A stretch of DNA of 64,000 bases. Source: Paramecium primaurelia. Its lineage: Eukaryota > Ciliophora > Oligohymenophorea > Peniculida > Parameciidae. Shown one piece after another: positions 24,201-36,424 of this stretch. The notes below the pieces were generated by a model, which saw nothing but the letters and a program-made list of their open reading frames with translations, made no database searches and was not told the origin of the DNA. How positions within the stretch are numbered: the first letter of the stretch is position 1; the number at the start of each line of letters is the position of its first letter. The translations under genes and the position numbers were made by a program. Location of the stretch: the NCBI GenBank assembly GCA_905182975.1, contig CAJJDM010000004.1, positions 132,314 through 196,313 of the forward strand, written 5' to 3'.

Positions 24201-27200
24201 TTAATCAAATTAAAGCCTAATAAACAAACTTAACAAACAGATTAATCACAAATCTAACAATTTTTATCACATTAAAGTTAACATTAATAACATCCATCAT
24301 AGATTGAAGAGTTAGAATCTTCACAGACTTCATAGCCAACTATCAATCCATCTCCACATATAGGAAAACACATGTTAAATTGCATATCTAATTTCCAATT
24401 TGGTTAACAATTTAAACAATATCCTAAATAGCATTCACTACATGAATCTTAGCATTCATACTACTATTAAAAGCATCCATCCATAGGTATAATATTGCCA
24501 TCATCACATTGTTCATCAGTTACAATATTATCATCAATAATTAACTCACATTATAAAGTAGATAAATTTAATATCCATCCTTTGGTATTACATTCTTAAC
24601 ATTACCCATTCAAACAATTTGTACATGAATTCTAACATTTAAATTAACATTGATAACATCCATCAAATATGACAAAATTATTATCGTCACAATTTTCATT
24701 ACCAACAATTTTGAAATCTCCACAAATAGGAATACATTATTATGTTTAAGAAATAAATTAGAATCCATTTTAACATTTCTAACATCTACCATCAATGCAG
24801 ACATCACAAAATTCTGAACAACTAATAACACAGGAATCACATAAATCAAATGGATTGAAATTACCATCATCACATTCTTCTTGTCCATAAACAATAATAT
24901 TATCTCCACAAATTGATTCACAATTACTTCCAGTTAAATACCATCCATTCTATTAGTCACATTCCAAACATATTCCAAAATAACAATTAGTACAATGTTC
25001 ATAACATTAAAATTAACATTCAAAACAACCATCATATGGATAATTATTTCCATCATCACAAGCTTCAATTCCAATTACAATTTAATCTCCACAATTGGTA
25101 GTACATTAATAAATAGATTCTATTAAAATGTAGTTATCTTTACACTCATAACATTTACCTCTTTAACAATTAGAACATTCCTCTTAACATTAAAATTAGC
25201 ATTGATCACAACCATCAAAAGGATTATCATTACCATCATCACAATCTTCACCATCCACTACTTATTAATCACCACATATTGGTAAACATTATAAATTATA
25301 TCCATCATCATAATAACCATCTATACATTTGCATTCAAATTCAAATATTGATCTATGAAAATCAGTAACACAACTATAACACTCATTACTATTAGAACCA
25401 AAACAACTTTCACAATATCTATCACATCCTAAATAATAAATAATGATTTTTACCAATGCATTCTTATGTAATTGATAAAAAAGCCGAAGGATAACATTGA
25501 CATTAGCCTTAATCTAAATAAAATTGATTTGCGTTAGTGAATTCACATCTAGTACAAACTGTTGAACTTTAACATTCAATACATCCTAATAATATTGAAC
25601 ACGGTTAGCAAGAATAGAGTTAAGTGCTTGTGTCAAATTATAAATATTCATATGATTCACAATAATTTGTACTATTGTGTCCAGTATATACAGAATCACA
25701 ATCTGTGATTAATGGTCCATGACAAAGAGTACTACAAAAAGGAGCACACTAATAATATTTGTAATTTGATACATAGTGAACAACCACAAAATATTCTGAA
25801 ACATACATGAAAGCTTCTTCAATAGATGCTTTATTTGTATTTGCAGATAATTCTATGTCTAGCTAATCACTTGAGTGTAATTATTCAATGATTTCGAAAT
25901 ACTTAGTTGTCTCTTTCTTATTATCTCCAACTGAATTATATGTTCCTGTATTTGGGTTTGTTATTTAACTTGATTAAAATGAACCAAATTTGTATTGAAA
26001 CCATCCAGTATTTTCATCTCCATAAGTAAAATTTAACCTGTAACTTACTTTATAGTGAGGACGAAGAGAATAAAATGATTTTTTGAATGTTCCAGATTTC
26101 CAAACTAAAACACCTCCTAATACTGATTTTTTTGGAACAAAAGAAAATAATTAACCAGTAAATGAAGTTTAAATATTGTTGCTGAAATCTGTAAAATTAT
26201 CAATAATATTCCCAAGATTATCAAGTGTTGTATTCATATCATAAAATGCTTTAATCAAATATTGACTATCTTAATATATATAAATTAAGTGTACTTTCAA
26301 TTAAATCTTCATAATCTTAACAAGTTCCATTTGTTAATAAAATTGAATGTATTGGACAACTACTTACACATGTACCTCTGTATAATTAATAACCAGAATC
26401 ACATATCAAGCATCGTGAATAAGTTTCACATTCAGTACAATTATTTTAACATAATCCATAATCTATAGTAACATTTCTGAAAGCCCAGGTTTCTGATTAT
26501 AATCCTGTGACTGCTTGAAATCTTATTATAGAATTATAAGAATTTGTTTTTAAAACTGTTTCTATTCTTACTAAATCATAATTAAGACCCAAACAACTAA
26601 TACTGTTATAATACAATAAACTTGATTAAGAATAAGTATAATTTGTAGCTGTTTTTAATATAGAAGCTCTTGAAAAAGAATCTACTGTAATAATTAATTA
26701 GGAATCTGTTTACCAACTGTTTAAATAAAACGAAACTCTTATTCTAATAAATTTCAATGCTTTATTTAATCCTAATTCTAATTATATTCCTTCATAATTA
26801 TAAAATTATCCGATAAGATCAATTCCACTACAAGATATTAACATTTCTTAATTTCTATAGTAGAATGGGTCTGGTATAAATGTCCAAGGTTAATAAGGTA
26901 ATAAGTTTACATTTGTTAGAGAATTTGATGTAAAATAACTTAGTTCTGATTTTATTCCTAATTTATAAATATTAATTATATACTTGGATCAAATTAGCAA
27001 TGTTACTTAGAATCTGCTAAATAATAATCTCTATTACATTCTTATGTACATCCAATTAACAGTTATACATATTAATTGGCTTCATCACAAAGACATTTTC
27101 CTCCTAAAGGTGTTCCTTAATAGCAAGTTAAACAATTAAGTTCTGTACTTTCAGAACAAGACAAACATGAGAAATGACATGGTTTAACATATATTAAAAA

Positions 27201-27761
27201 ATTTCTTAATCCTATTCTCATGTCATTATCCTAATACATAAAACAATATGATATATTAAAATTAGGTGTGTTATGAACTATTGAAGTTAAAACTATTGTT
27301 TTAATTTCAACTCTTTAATCATCTACATTACTACAACCACCACCACCTCCACCACCACCACAAGAGTAAGAACAAACTTTTTCATATGTTTATAAATCAT
27401 TCTCTTAATATGGTCTTTAATGTATTTGAGAAGAACCAAAATTGTCTACTAAAAATATATTAAATTCTGAATCTGCTCCTGGAAGAGATCTAAAAAAGAT
27501 AACATCTGTTATTATTCTAATTTAGTAATGAGGATAGTAAAATTCTTTTTCTAACTTTGTTTTATCATCTTTTAATCTTAAAAATTCTAAAGGATTAGTT
27601 CCACATTGTTTTATTGATGATCCTTGTATTTAATTGATTGAGCAATTTTATTTAAAATCCCAATCATTTGCTGAATTAATGCTTTCTGAGTAATAATTGC
27701 TATAGATCAATCTCCAATCACATAAGGATAATTATATGATGATAAATATAGTAAAAAACAT
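21203..27761 (-). CDS. Giant cysteine-rich surface protein with DUF4215 repeats and multi-TM C terminus
   Basis: Roughly 2,100 residues. Starts with a signal peptide (MFFTIFIIIQLSLC). The N-terminal third is an extracellular region with furin-like Cys clusters (CHFSCLSCSES, CLTCYQG) and a Gly7 run. Next comes an array of about 14 units, period about 180 nt (22860-25260), each with CGDG...EQCDDGN...DGCYNC...C, the DUF4215 pattern. The C terminus (about 21200-22500) holds many hydrophobic helices (FQSSIFCFVGLYLGYFFAKF and others), typical of large ciliate membrane proteins of this class. Exact intron positions were not all resolved. Ends at TGA 21205-21203. Confidence 0.85.
22840..25270 (-). 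repeat. Tandem DUF4215 cysteine-rich coding repeats (about 14 units)
   Basis: The plus strand shows a recurring ccatcatcacattattcat-type block (complement of CDDGN codons) at about 23059, 23233, 23427, 23600, 23786, 23960, 24496, 24862 and 25226, with more divergent copies between them. Spacing is 170-190 nt. Units differ in sequence, so this is protein-level repetition, not recent DNA duplication. Confidence 0.8.
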
Positions 27762-28196
27762 TTCTAAAAATAATATTTAATTAATCTTGATGAGATCACA
27801 TAATATTATATCAATATTATAAAATTTAAATCAAACTTTTGTAATTAATTAATCAAATCAGAAATAGTCTGTCATTAATGGAGATTTAATTTTTAGGTTT
27901 GTATTTATTATATAATAATATTAAAGTTTGTAATAATAAAATAATTATTTACCAAAAAAATTAATTATCTAATAATTTCTAGATTACAGTTAACCTAAGT
28001 AATTAAAAAAAGTAAATTACTCAGATCAATATAAATATATCTAATTGATTGTTTATGATATCTAACAAGCTATTGAAATAATTAATGGAATCATATATTA
28101 TTTTTTCAAGATATATATATTAATATATAACACATTTCATATTTAAAAAAATAATTAATTATGATAATATATATTAACATTATTCCATTTTGATTA
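27762..28196. other. Intergenic AT-rich spacer
   Basis: Between the start of the giant surface-protein gene and the stop of the ABHD17-like gene, both minus strand. No ORF supported. Confidence 0.5.
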
Positions 28197-29449
28197 TCAC
28201 ATTTCCAATATTCCTATTTAAAAGATTTCTTATTCAAAATCACATTCATCATAAATATGTTCAATTGTTCTTTTATTTAATTTTTAATATGGTCTCTTTA
28301 TATAAACAGTTTAACAATCTAATATAATTTTAAATATACATTGTATAAATCTCTATAATCTTTTGAAGTATAATTCCTTCCATTATGATTCAATATCTCC
28401 ATGACCTCCATTTTCCACTAACCAAACAGAAAATAAATGATTAGCATTTTAAGCTAATTATTCTGCATGAACAACATTAATCATAGAGTCAGCTCCCCCA
28501 TGAAGTAAATAAACTGGGGCTGTCACATCAACTATATAATCAAGATTAGGAAAAATATCATAATATGATGTGTGATTAATTGTAGGGTCAATCACTCTTA
28601 GCCCACTTGACAAACCAGAATGAATAATTAATCCTCCTACATTATGTCTCGAGGCTAGGTTAGTACTTGGTCCAGATCCTATACTATATCCATATACTAT
28701 TATATTCCTTGGTTCAAATTACAATTGATCTACTAAAAAAATGTAAGCTGATTCAATATCATATAGTAAGTTTATATCAGTAGGATAACCAGTGCTTTAT
28801 CCATATCCTGAATAATCATAGGAGAATAAATTTATTTTACACTCCATGACGATATCAACATATGTATCAAACATCAAACCGATATCTGTAGAATTGCCAT
28901 GACTATAGAGAATAATCTATTCGCTATTTTAAAATTCAATATAAATAGACGCAATCAAATTACCAGAATTGGATTCTAAAACATAGCTAGAAATAGGCAA
29001 TCCAGGATTATTATCAATCTCCATTGCTTTTAATTCATTGCTTATAAAATTAAACTCTTGTGAGGGATATTAACTTATGTATTATATTGTTCATACTGCT
29101 AATTCTTTGGATTTCTTAATTGTTACTTATATTCTACATTTTATAGAGTATTGTAATATTTAATTCTTGGAGAGATTATAGCAAGATGTTCCTTCGTAAA
29201 TTGATGTGACTGTCTTTTTGGCTATTTTACTTATATTAAAGGAGAATGTGGTTCATATAAAGTCTTAGATCTCTCTTCTTGCAATGGAGACATAGTTTAT
29301 GTTTTTATAACTTCATTTCTGTTTCGTATTAAATAACCTACTTCTGGAGGATTGAATGCAACATACTGCACTATAGTTGATCTAAGACATCTAATAATTG
29401 ACAATAGATTAAACAATCCAGTCAAAATTTTTCGAAAAAGCAAAAGCAT
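28197..29449 (-). CDS. ABHD17/FAM108-type alpha/beta hydrolase
   Basis: Starts MLLLFRKILTGLFNLLSIIRC, a hydrophobic membrane-associating N terminus, then FNPPEVGYLIRN. The hydrolase core has the family signatures: LYSHGNSTDIG, FSYDYSGYGQSTG, YGYSIGSGPS (nucleophile elbow GxSxG), VTAPVYLLHGGAD (acid) and VENGGHGDIE (histidine). ABHD17 enzymes remove palmitate from membrane proteins. A 23-nt intron (GTATGAACAATATAATACATAAG) lies near residue 115. Ends FQIGILEM at TGA 28199-28197. The 5' 475 nt are repeated at 30267-30741 by the assembly duplication. Confidence 0.88.
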
Positions 29450-30265
29450 GTATATCAAAATTATAAATTTTATCAAATCAAATTACAACCTATTTCTATG
29501 TATCAAATGATCATTAAATGTATTAAAATGTGTACCATCAATATACAATTACCTTTGAAGATTGAATTTATCTGTCAATCATAATAATCCTTTAAAATAT
29601 AAGTTTATAAATAATACTTCATAAAAGAGACACTTAATTAAAATAATATGTATTCAGTTATTCAAATAATAAATAAACAATAATACTAAAAATTCAATTC
29701 TAAGTTATTTTTATAATTAAAGATAGATATTGTGAATGGATGTAAAATTAATAAAATATGAGATATGATTTGAATAGTATAGATCAAATTTTTATATTTA
29801 ATAATGTATCATATAAATAGTATAGATACACATTCCAAATTCAATATTTTCTGATTTTTTCAACAATAAATATTTATAATTACACAATATTTTTTAACAT
29901 ATATATATATAATATATAATTTGTGTATATTTATCATGAATTTTTACTATGATAATGGGTTTATTGATTACCTTGAGCTTCTTGATGTTTATGAAGAGTT
30001 TGATTTTCTACTTTCACTTGATGATTTCCTAGATTATCTTCTATTTTATCTATTTTTTTTGAAATTTCTGCTTCTTCTTCTAGATTTTGATGAAGATGAA
30101 GAAGATTTCGATGAAGAGGATGATCTTCTTCTTTTTCTATCTCTTTTTTATCTTAATTCTTTTGTAACATAAATTACCTTCTTGCATCACTAGGAGTTCT
30201 TGACATAGGACAATCTTTTTTGATATGACCTTTCTTGTAACATCTGTAACATGTTTCTCGCAAAT
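28975..30265. repeat. Exact direct duplication 1, copy A (assembly overlap)
   Basis: 1291 nt that recur at 30267-31557 with a constant offset of 1292; I saw no difference. Copy A ends in cgcaaat, followed by a single n (30266), after which copy B begins with tctaaaacatag, the sequence at 28975. This is the signature of two overlapping contig ends joined without merging. Confidence 0.95.
29934..30265 (-). pseudogene. Truncated duplicate of the SR-protein 3' end (artefact)
   Basis: Contains the stop and RS-rich tail of the SR gene, identical to 31226-31557, but is cut at the N. It is very likely the same physical DNA as the complete gene at 31226-31924. Do not count it as a separate gene. Confidence 0.9.
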
Positions 30266-30266
30266 N

Positions 30267-31557
30267 TCTAAAACATAGCTAGAAATAGGCAATCCAGGAT
30301 TATTATCAATCTCCATTGCTTTTAATTCATTGCTTATAAAATTAAACTCTTGTGAGGGATATTAACTTATGTATTATATTGTTCATACTGCTAATTCTTT
30401 GGATTTCTTAATTGTTACTTATATTCTACATTTTATAGAGTATTGTAATATTTAATTCTTGGAGAGATTATAGCAAGATGTTCCTTCGTAAATTGATGTG
30501 ACTGTCTTTTTGGCTATTTTACTTATATTAAAGGAGAATGTGGTTCATATAAAGTCTTAGATCTCTCTTCTTGCAATGGAGACATAGTTTATGTTTTTAT
30601 AACTTCATTTCTGTTTCGTATTAAATAACCTACTTCTGGAGGATTGAATGCAACATACTGCACTATAGTTGATCTAAGACATCTAATAATTGACAATAGA
30701 TTAAACAATCCAGTCAAAATTTTTCGAAAAAGCAAAAGCATGTATATCAAAATTATAAATTTTATCAAATCAAATTACAACCTATTTCTATGTATCAAAT
30801 GATCATTAAATGTATTAAAATGTGTACCATCAATATACAATTACCTTTGAAGATTGAATTTATCTGTCAATCATAATAATCCTTTAAAATATAAGTTTAT
30901 AAATAATACTTCATAAAAGAGACACTTAATTAAAATAATATGTATTCAGTTATTCAAATAATAAATAAACAATAATACTAAAAATTCAATTCTAAGTTAT
31001 TTTTATAATTAAAGATAGATATTGTGAATGGATGTAAAATTAATAAAATATGAGATATGATTTGAATAGTATAGATCAAATTTTTATATTTAATAATGTA
31101 TCATATAAATAGTATAGATACACATTCCAAATTCAATATTTTCTGATTTTTTCAACAATAAATATTTATAATTACACAATATTTTTTAACATATATATAT
31201 ATAATATATAATTTGTGTATATTTATCATGAATTTTTACTATGATAATGGGTTTATTGATTACCTTGAGCTTCTTGATGTTTATGAAGAGTTTGATTTTC
31301 TACTTTCACTTGATGATTTCCTAGATTATCTTCTATTTTATCTATTTTTTTTGAAATTTCTGCTTCTTCTTCTAGATTTTGATGAAGATGAAGAAGATTT
31401 CGATGAAGAGGATGATCTTCTTCTTTTTCTATCTCTTTTTTATCTTAATTCTTTTGTAACATAAATTACCTTCTTGCATCACTAGGAGTTCTTGACATAG
31501 GACAATCTTTTTTGATATGACCTTTCTTGTAACATCTGTAACATGTTTCTCGCAAAT
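30267..31557. repeat. Exact direct duplication 1, copy B (assembly overlap)
   Basis: Second copy of 28975-30265. It carries a broken 5' fragment of the ABHD17 gene (start ATG at 30741-30739) running into the N, and then the true, complete 3' end of the SR gene, which continues into unique sequence after 31557. Confidence 0.95.
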
Positions 31558-31924
31558 CGCCTTCATATAATATGACACCTAAAAACCTTCCTTGCATTCA
31601 TTTGCCCAATGGCCTTTGCGTCCACAATTGAAGCACACATCTCTGGATGTTGGTCCTCTTACACCTGAAGGTCGATCATCTTATCATCACACGATCAAAT
31701 GTCATCCTACCTCTTTGTTTAACAGTGACACGATCACCACCTATTCTTCGCCCATCCATTTATGATATTGCCTACTTAGCCTCATCTGAAGCTTCAAATT
31801 CAATGAAGGCATGTGTGCTTCGTAGATCAATATCCTTTATCTTCCCATATTTCTCAAATTCCTGTTATAAATCTTCCCGCCTTATTTTAGATCCCAATCT
31901 CCCTACATAAATTTATCGACTCAT
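31226..31924 (-). CDS. SR splicing factor: RRM, two CCHC zinc knuckles, RS tail
   Basis: Starts MSRQIYVGRLGSKIRREDLQ; RNP2 is IYVGRL and the RNP1-equivalent is HAFIEFE. After the RRM come two zinc knuckles, CFNCGRKGHWANEC and CYRCYKKGHIKKDC, then an arginine/serine tail (RKRRRSSSSSKSSSS, SRRRSRNF). This order matches the RS2Z/SRSF7 class, which binds pre-mRNA in constitutive and alternative splicing. Introns of about 25-31 nt lie near 31690, 31565, 31455 and 31233. Ends SSSKNS at TGA 31228-31226. The acidic plus-strand ORF here is a shadow. Confidence 0.9.
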
Positions 31925-31985
31925 TCTACTATTGACCAAATGTAATTATAAATAAATATATTTTAAATAAAATTTATGCTGTCTT

Positions 31986-34297
31986 TCAAAATTTATTAAA
32001 TCCACTTGGTCTGCTTTTAAATTTCTATATTTCAATCTACTGTCTTCCTACTACTTAATTAATACTTCTATCTTAACTCCTACTAGAAGGTAATGAAGCA
32101 TTATCCTTAACTCCAATTCTATTTTAATTATAAAGATATACCTCATTTAAGAAGTACTTTATTACTTTTTAGCAGATTGCGATGCCAACTTTGGGGCAGG
32201 TCTTTTCTTATATTTAGAATTGCTATCTATGCTTTGATTCGAATCACATTATTTTGTCATTTTTAAATTATTCAAATATTCTTATTAAACCTTTTCCTCT
32301 TTCTCTTGTAATTTTTTTTCATGAAATTCATCAAATAAGATTTGGTTCAATTCTATTTTAATGATCATTTCATCAACCAATTTTTATATTGTTGGTTATT
32401 TTAAACTTTTCAATAATTTGTATTGATTTTGATCAATTAAATAATGGTTGACATGTGGCAAGATTTTAATTAAATGTATTACAACATCTACTATTTTATC
32501 TGCATATAAATTGAAAAATAAATTAAACTTAAATAATAGTAATTATAATTACATTTAAATAATTAAAATACTTTTTACTTATATGTTTTGGTATAGCATT
32601 AATGAAAAACAAATATTTGATTTTTTTATTAGAATTTCCTTTGTAAAATTGTGAATTCATAGTATCTTTGATATTTTATTAGATCTCATAATCTTGACAG
32701 GTAAAAAAAAAATGAGCTAAAATTTCCATAGCTAAGTTTTCATTTGAAATGCATGTTTATTATGTGTATAGAATTGGGAAATAATATTTTACAAATTATT
32801 TTGGTTTAACAAATCTCATAAAATGTTTAATTTATGTTAAAAAATTTTCATTGATTTTATAATTCTGGTTACACTTATCGAAAAGTTTTGCAATATCTTA
32901 AAAAATTACTTTAAATTATTTTTGCTTATATATAAAATGTAAATATTACAATTTTATCTAAAGATATAAAATATCCCTCATTTATTAAGGTTTCAATAAT
33001 TTTACCTAATTATATTTATAGAATCAATTTTAAGTTTTCAGTATTCAAAATACTTGTTAGAATAAAATATATTTAAGTTGAAATAAAGCTATACTTATTT
33101 ATAATTTTTTTTTACATCAAAAGACTTAATCAATTAATGCAAGATAGAACAAGCAAAAATCCTATTCTCCTCATCATCTTCATCAATAATTACACAAAAA
33201 GGCTAGATTAATTATAAGTTTAATTGAAGATCTTTAATTAAAATAAGAAAACCTGGTAAATTATATAAATAATAGTATCTAATTATTTGACTCTAATGTT
33301 ATCCAAATTTCACAAATAAATTAATCAGGTTTTATTTAAATTCTAAATTCACTTAGTCCTTTATTGCAAGAAAAGCAACACCACAATATGTCAGAGATGT
33401 AGTAAGAACATCTTCATTTTAAGTGGATAAGCAATCTATAAATATTTAAGTAGGATTAAACTTATATCATATAGAAAATATTACAACACACTCAATCGCA
33501 TTTAGTTTCTAATAATGTAAAAATAATGTTTGAATCATTTATTTTTTTACTTATGGACAATTATCATATATAAGTGGTAAGCATTTATCTTGTAAATATT
33601 AATGAATAAGATAAGGACTTAACTTTTCAATCAAACAAGAAAAAACATCTCCAGCTACTAAAGATCTAACTTCAGAATCATTATCATTGCATAATTATCT
33701 AACTCTATCTAATATAGGTCCTTAAATCTTATCCCCTAATAAATTTGCTACTTAAATAATCATCATAGCCCCTATTAATCTTCCAACTTCTGGTTGACGA
33801 GGCATAGACATTTCAATGATTATTTTCTCAATATGATCTTAATAGTCCTTATAGTTGAATTAATGAATAAGATTTCCAAATGTAGGAATCCATGCATCTG
33901 CATATTTCATATTGTATAATTAAATAAAATGAAGGACCAAAGGCATTAGTTCTTTGCTATGGCATTTGATATTCTTGAGTGAAATTCCAGCTGCTACTAT
34001 AAGTTCTTCACTTTATTCCATAATATCAGCTTGAACCACATTATATAATTCTTTGAAACCTTCTTACAAAAGTCTACCTAGATTCTTGTAAATCTATTTA
34101 TTATTACAATATAATACAGCTAATTTCTATCTCTGTTATCCATTAGTCAAAATAATTTAAGCTCTTTTAATCTCTGATAAATTTTCTTCAAGAATAAGTT
34201 TCTTAATTTCATCTCCTTTCTATAATAAATGTTTTCAATGTACATCTAAAGAGACTCGTATTTCAGTCACTAAAAAATCATAGGATTCAATAGCCAT
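31986..34297 (-). CDS. HEAT/ARM-repeat protein, PP2A/PP4 regulatory-like
   Basis: Starts MAIESYDFLVTEIRVSLDVHWKHLL. The first 300 residues form paired helices of HEAT type: ELYNVVQADIMEQSEELIVAAGISL, DSEVRSLVAGDVFSCLIEKLSPYL. The middle (about 32500-33300) is interrupted by several introns that I could not all place. The C terminus is basic and polar (KKRPAPKLASQSAKK, SSRSQDRSINQ, RPSGFNKF) with a 23-nt intron, ending at TGA 31988-31986. The repeat style recalls PPP4R4/PP2A-A scaffolds, but no diagnostic residue proves that. Confidence 0.7.
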
Positions 34298-34813
34298 TTG
34301 GTTGATAAATTAAAATTATAATTAATCTGTTTCTAATATTTAAGAGAGATCTCATTTAAAAGTTCAACCTTCTAATCAAATTATCAATTTTTTATTTCTT
34401 AAGATCTAATATTATATGTAATTTATTGTAAAGAGAAGACAGAAGAATAATACTAAAATTTTAAAGTAAAATTAATACTTGTTTATTTTGATTTGTGTAT
34501 TTTACATAAGAAACTCTTAATTCAATATATCCAAAAGTTCAAATATTTACATTAATAATAAAATAATGAAAATTCTGGTAGTCCTTCTTTAATCAACATT
34601 TTTGATAATATTTAGAAAATTGATATTTTACCTATCTCAAATGAAAAAAAGAAGAATAAATATTCATTGACATCTTAATTTCAATCAATGAATACAATAG
34701 AAACTTATTTATTTTTATATTTATCAAACTACTTCATTAAATCATATATTATTATATATGGAAAATAAAAGCATTAAAGTGATATTTTAAGGCTTATAAT
34801 AATAAAAGCATTC
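34298..34813. other. Divergent intergenic region
   Basis: 516 nt between the HEAT-repeat gene (minus) and the sirtuin (plus). AT-rich, with no protein-like ORF. Promoters for both genes presumably lie here. Confidence 0.5.
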
Positions 34814-36064
34814 ATGTATTAGAACAATTTTGATGTTCTGAACCATCTATAGGATGTTTTAGTTAACAATAGTATTCATCAGATACTGTTCAATTCTGTT
34901 TATGGTTCATAGCAAAATAATTATAATATTGAGAAAGATAAATTATTTAAATTAAAAAACATGAATAATTAAGAACAAAAATAATATGAAAAATTTGATT
35001 GGGAAGAATACGAAAGAAAAAGAGCAATTGAAAAAGTGTAGTATGAAAAAATATCAAAAGAAATATAAGAAACTTAGGAAAGATCAAGATAAACTTTAGC
35101 TAGCTTAGAGGTTACATTCAAAAATTTAGATGAAGCTAAAGCTTAAGCTAGATAGACTGTTGAAAACATAGATAATTTTAAAAAATAGTTCAGTGATGCT
35201 ATGGATAAATTATTAGATAGTATTGGAAAGTCAATGAGTGCAATGGGTATTAAATCAGATGAATAAAATCCTAAGACTGCTAAAGAAGTAACTATAGAAT
35301 AAGCATAAAAACTGATTACTAAAAATGTGTTAATATTATGTGGAGCAGGTTTAAGTTATGCAAGTGGTATTCCAACTTTTAGAGGCTAAGATGGGTATTG
35401 GACTAAAGGAACAGATACATATCAATGCTAAAAAGTATTAACGAAAGAATTTTTAATAAGTAATCCAGATTTATGTTGGGAATGGCATAAAGACTTTTAA
35501 AAGATGTTAATCAATAAAAAACCTAATGCAGGTCACATAGCTATTGCAAATTATAAAAAGAAAAATCCTAATACTTTAATAGTATCATAAAATATTGATA
35601 ATGTCCTCACTTCTATTCTACCTTAAAAATAAATTAAGCATGGTCATTATGAATCTATTTATGAAATCCATGGTAATATCAAATATATGAGATGTTCTAA
35701 AGAATGCACACTCAAAAATAATGAGTTAGCTACTCTATATGATATGCCAGATCTCACTAAGAATTTAAAACCAAAATGTCCATAATGTGGTGAAAATGCA
35801 AGACCTCATATATTATTTTTTGATGAATCATATACTAATGAAAATTGTAGAATTTAAGAATTATAAGAAAAGTATGATAACTATGATACAATAATTGTAG
35901 TGGGTACAATGCTTGAAACTGGATGTGCTAAATCAACTGTTTGTAAATTCATTAAAAAAAAGGCCACTATAATTGAAATTAACCCAGAACCTATTATTGA
36001 ACTTGGAAATACTTATCAAATAAAAGGAAAATCAGAAGAAATCTTGCCAAAATTATTGAAATGA
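34814..36064 (+). CDS. Sirtuin (NAD-dependent protein deacylase)
   Basis: Intronless, 416 residues from ATG 34814; an internal ATG at 34961 is an alternative start, but the upstream codons are in frame and protein-like. After an N-terminal coiled coil (about residues 50-130) the sirtuin core appears: GAGLSYASGIPTFRG (NAD site), SQNIDN, EIHGN with the catalytic His, a four-Cys zinc site (CSKEC...CPQC), ARPHILFFDE and VVGTMLETG. QNIDN replaces the usual QNIDG. The target is unknown. Ends KLLK at TGA 36062-36064. Confidence 0.92.
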
Positions 36065-36424
36065 AATTTATTATACGTATTTTCTCATTTATCTTAAAAA
36101 AATTAAGATTTATTGCTATTTTGAATATCTATATTATCTTTCTTTCATTATCCACATTTTAAGATCAGTTTACTTTTCTTTTTGTAATATGATATTCTAT
36201 GATAGTATTTAAAATCTTGAATAATTTCATATGAAAGCTATATTGATTTAACTAAAATTAGAATGAAATTGTATTTAACTATATTTATCAACATTTTTTA
36301 ATTGGCTATTCGATAGTTAAACTTTTATATTGAATTTAGCAATAGCATTCTATAAAATAGTTCAAATATATAGAATGATAATCCTTTTAATCGAAAAAGT
36401 TGATGAGATCATTTAATATATTAA
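36065..36424. other. Intergenic spacer
   Basis: 360 nt of AT-rich DNA between two plus-strand genes. No ORF supported. Confidence 0.5.

Noticed and set aside
22840..25270. Regular 180-nt periodicity as a CRISPR or satellite array
   Set aside because: Units vary in DNA but conserve Cys/Asp/Gly codons in one open frame, so the repetition is at protein level; CRISPR is also not expected in a eukaryote.
29921..31464. Two identical acidic/Leu-rich plus-strand ORFs
   Set aside because: They are antisense to the RS tail of the SR gene, and the second copy is from the assembly duplication.
28975..31557. Tandem duplication as a biological event
   Set aside because: The copies are identical including UTR-like sequence, and an N sits exactly at the junction.
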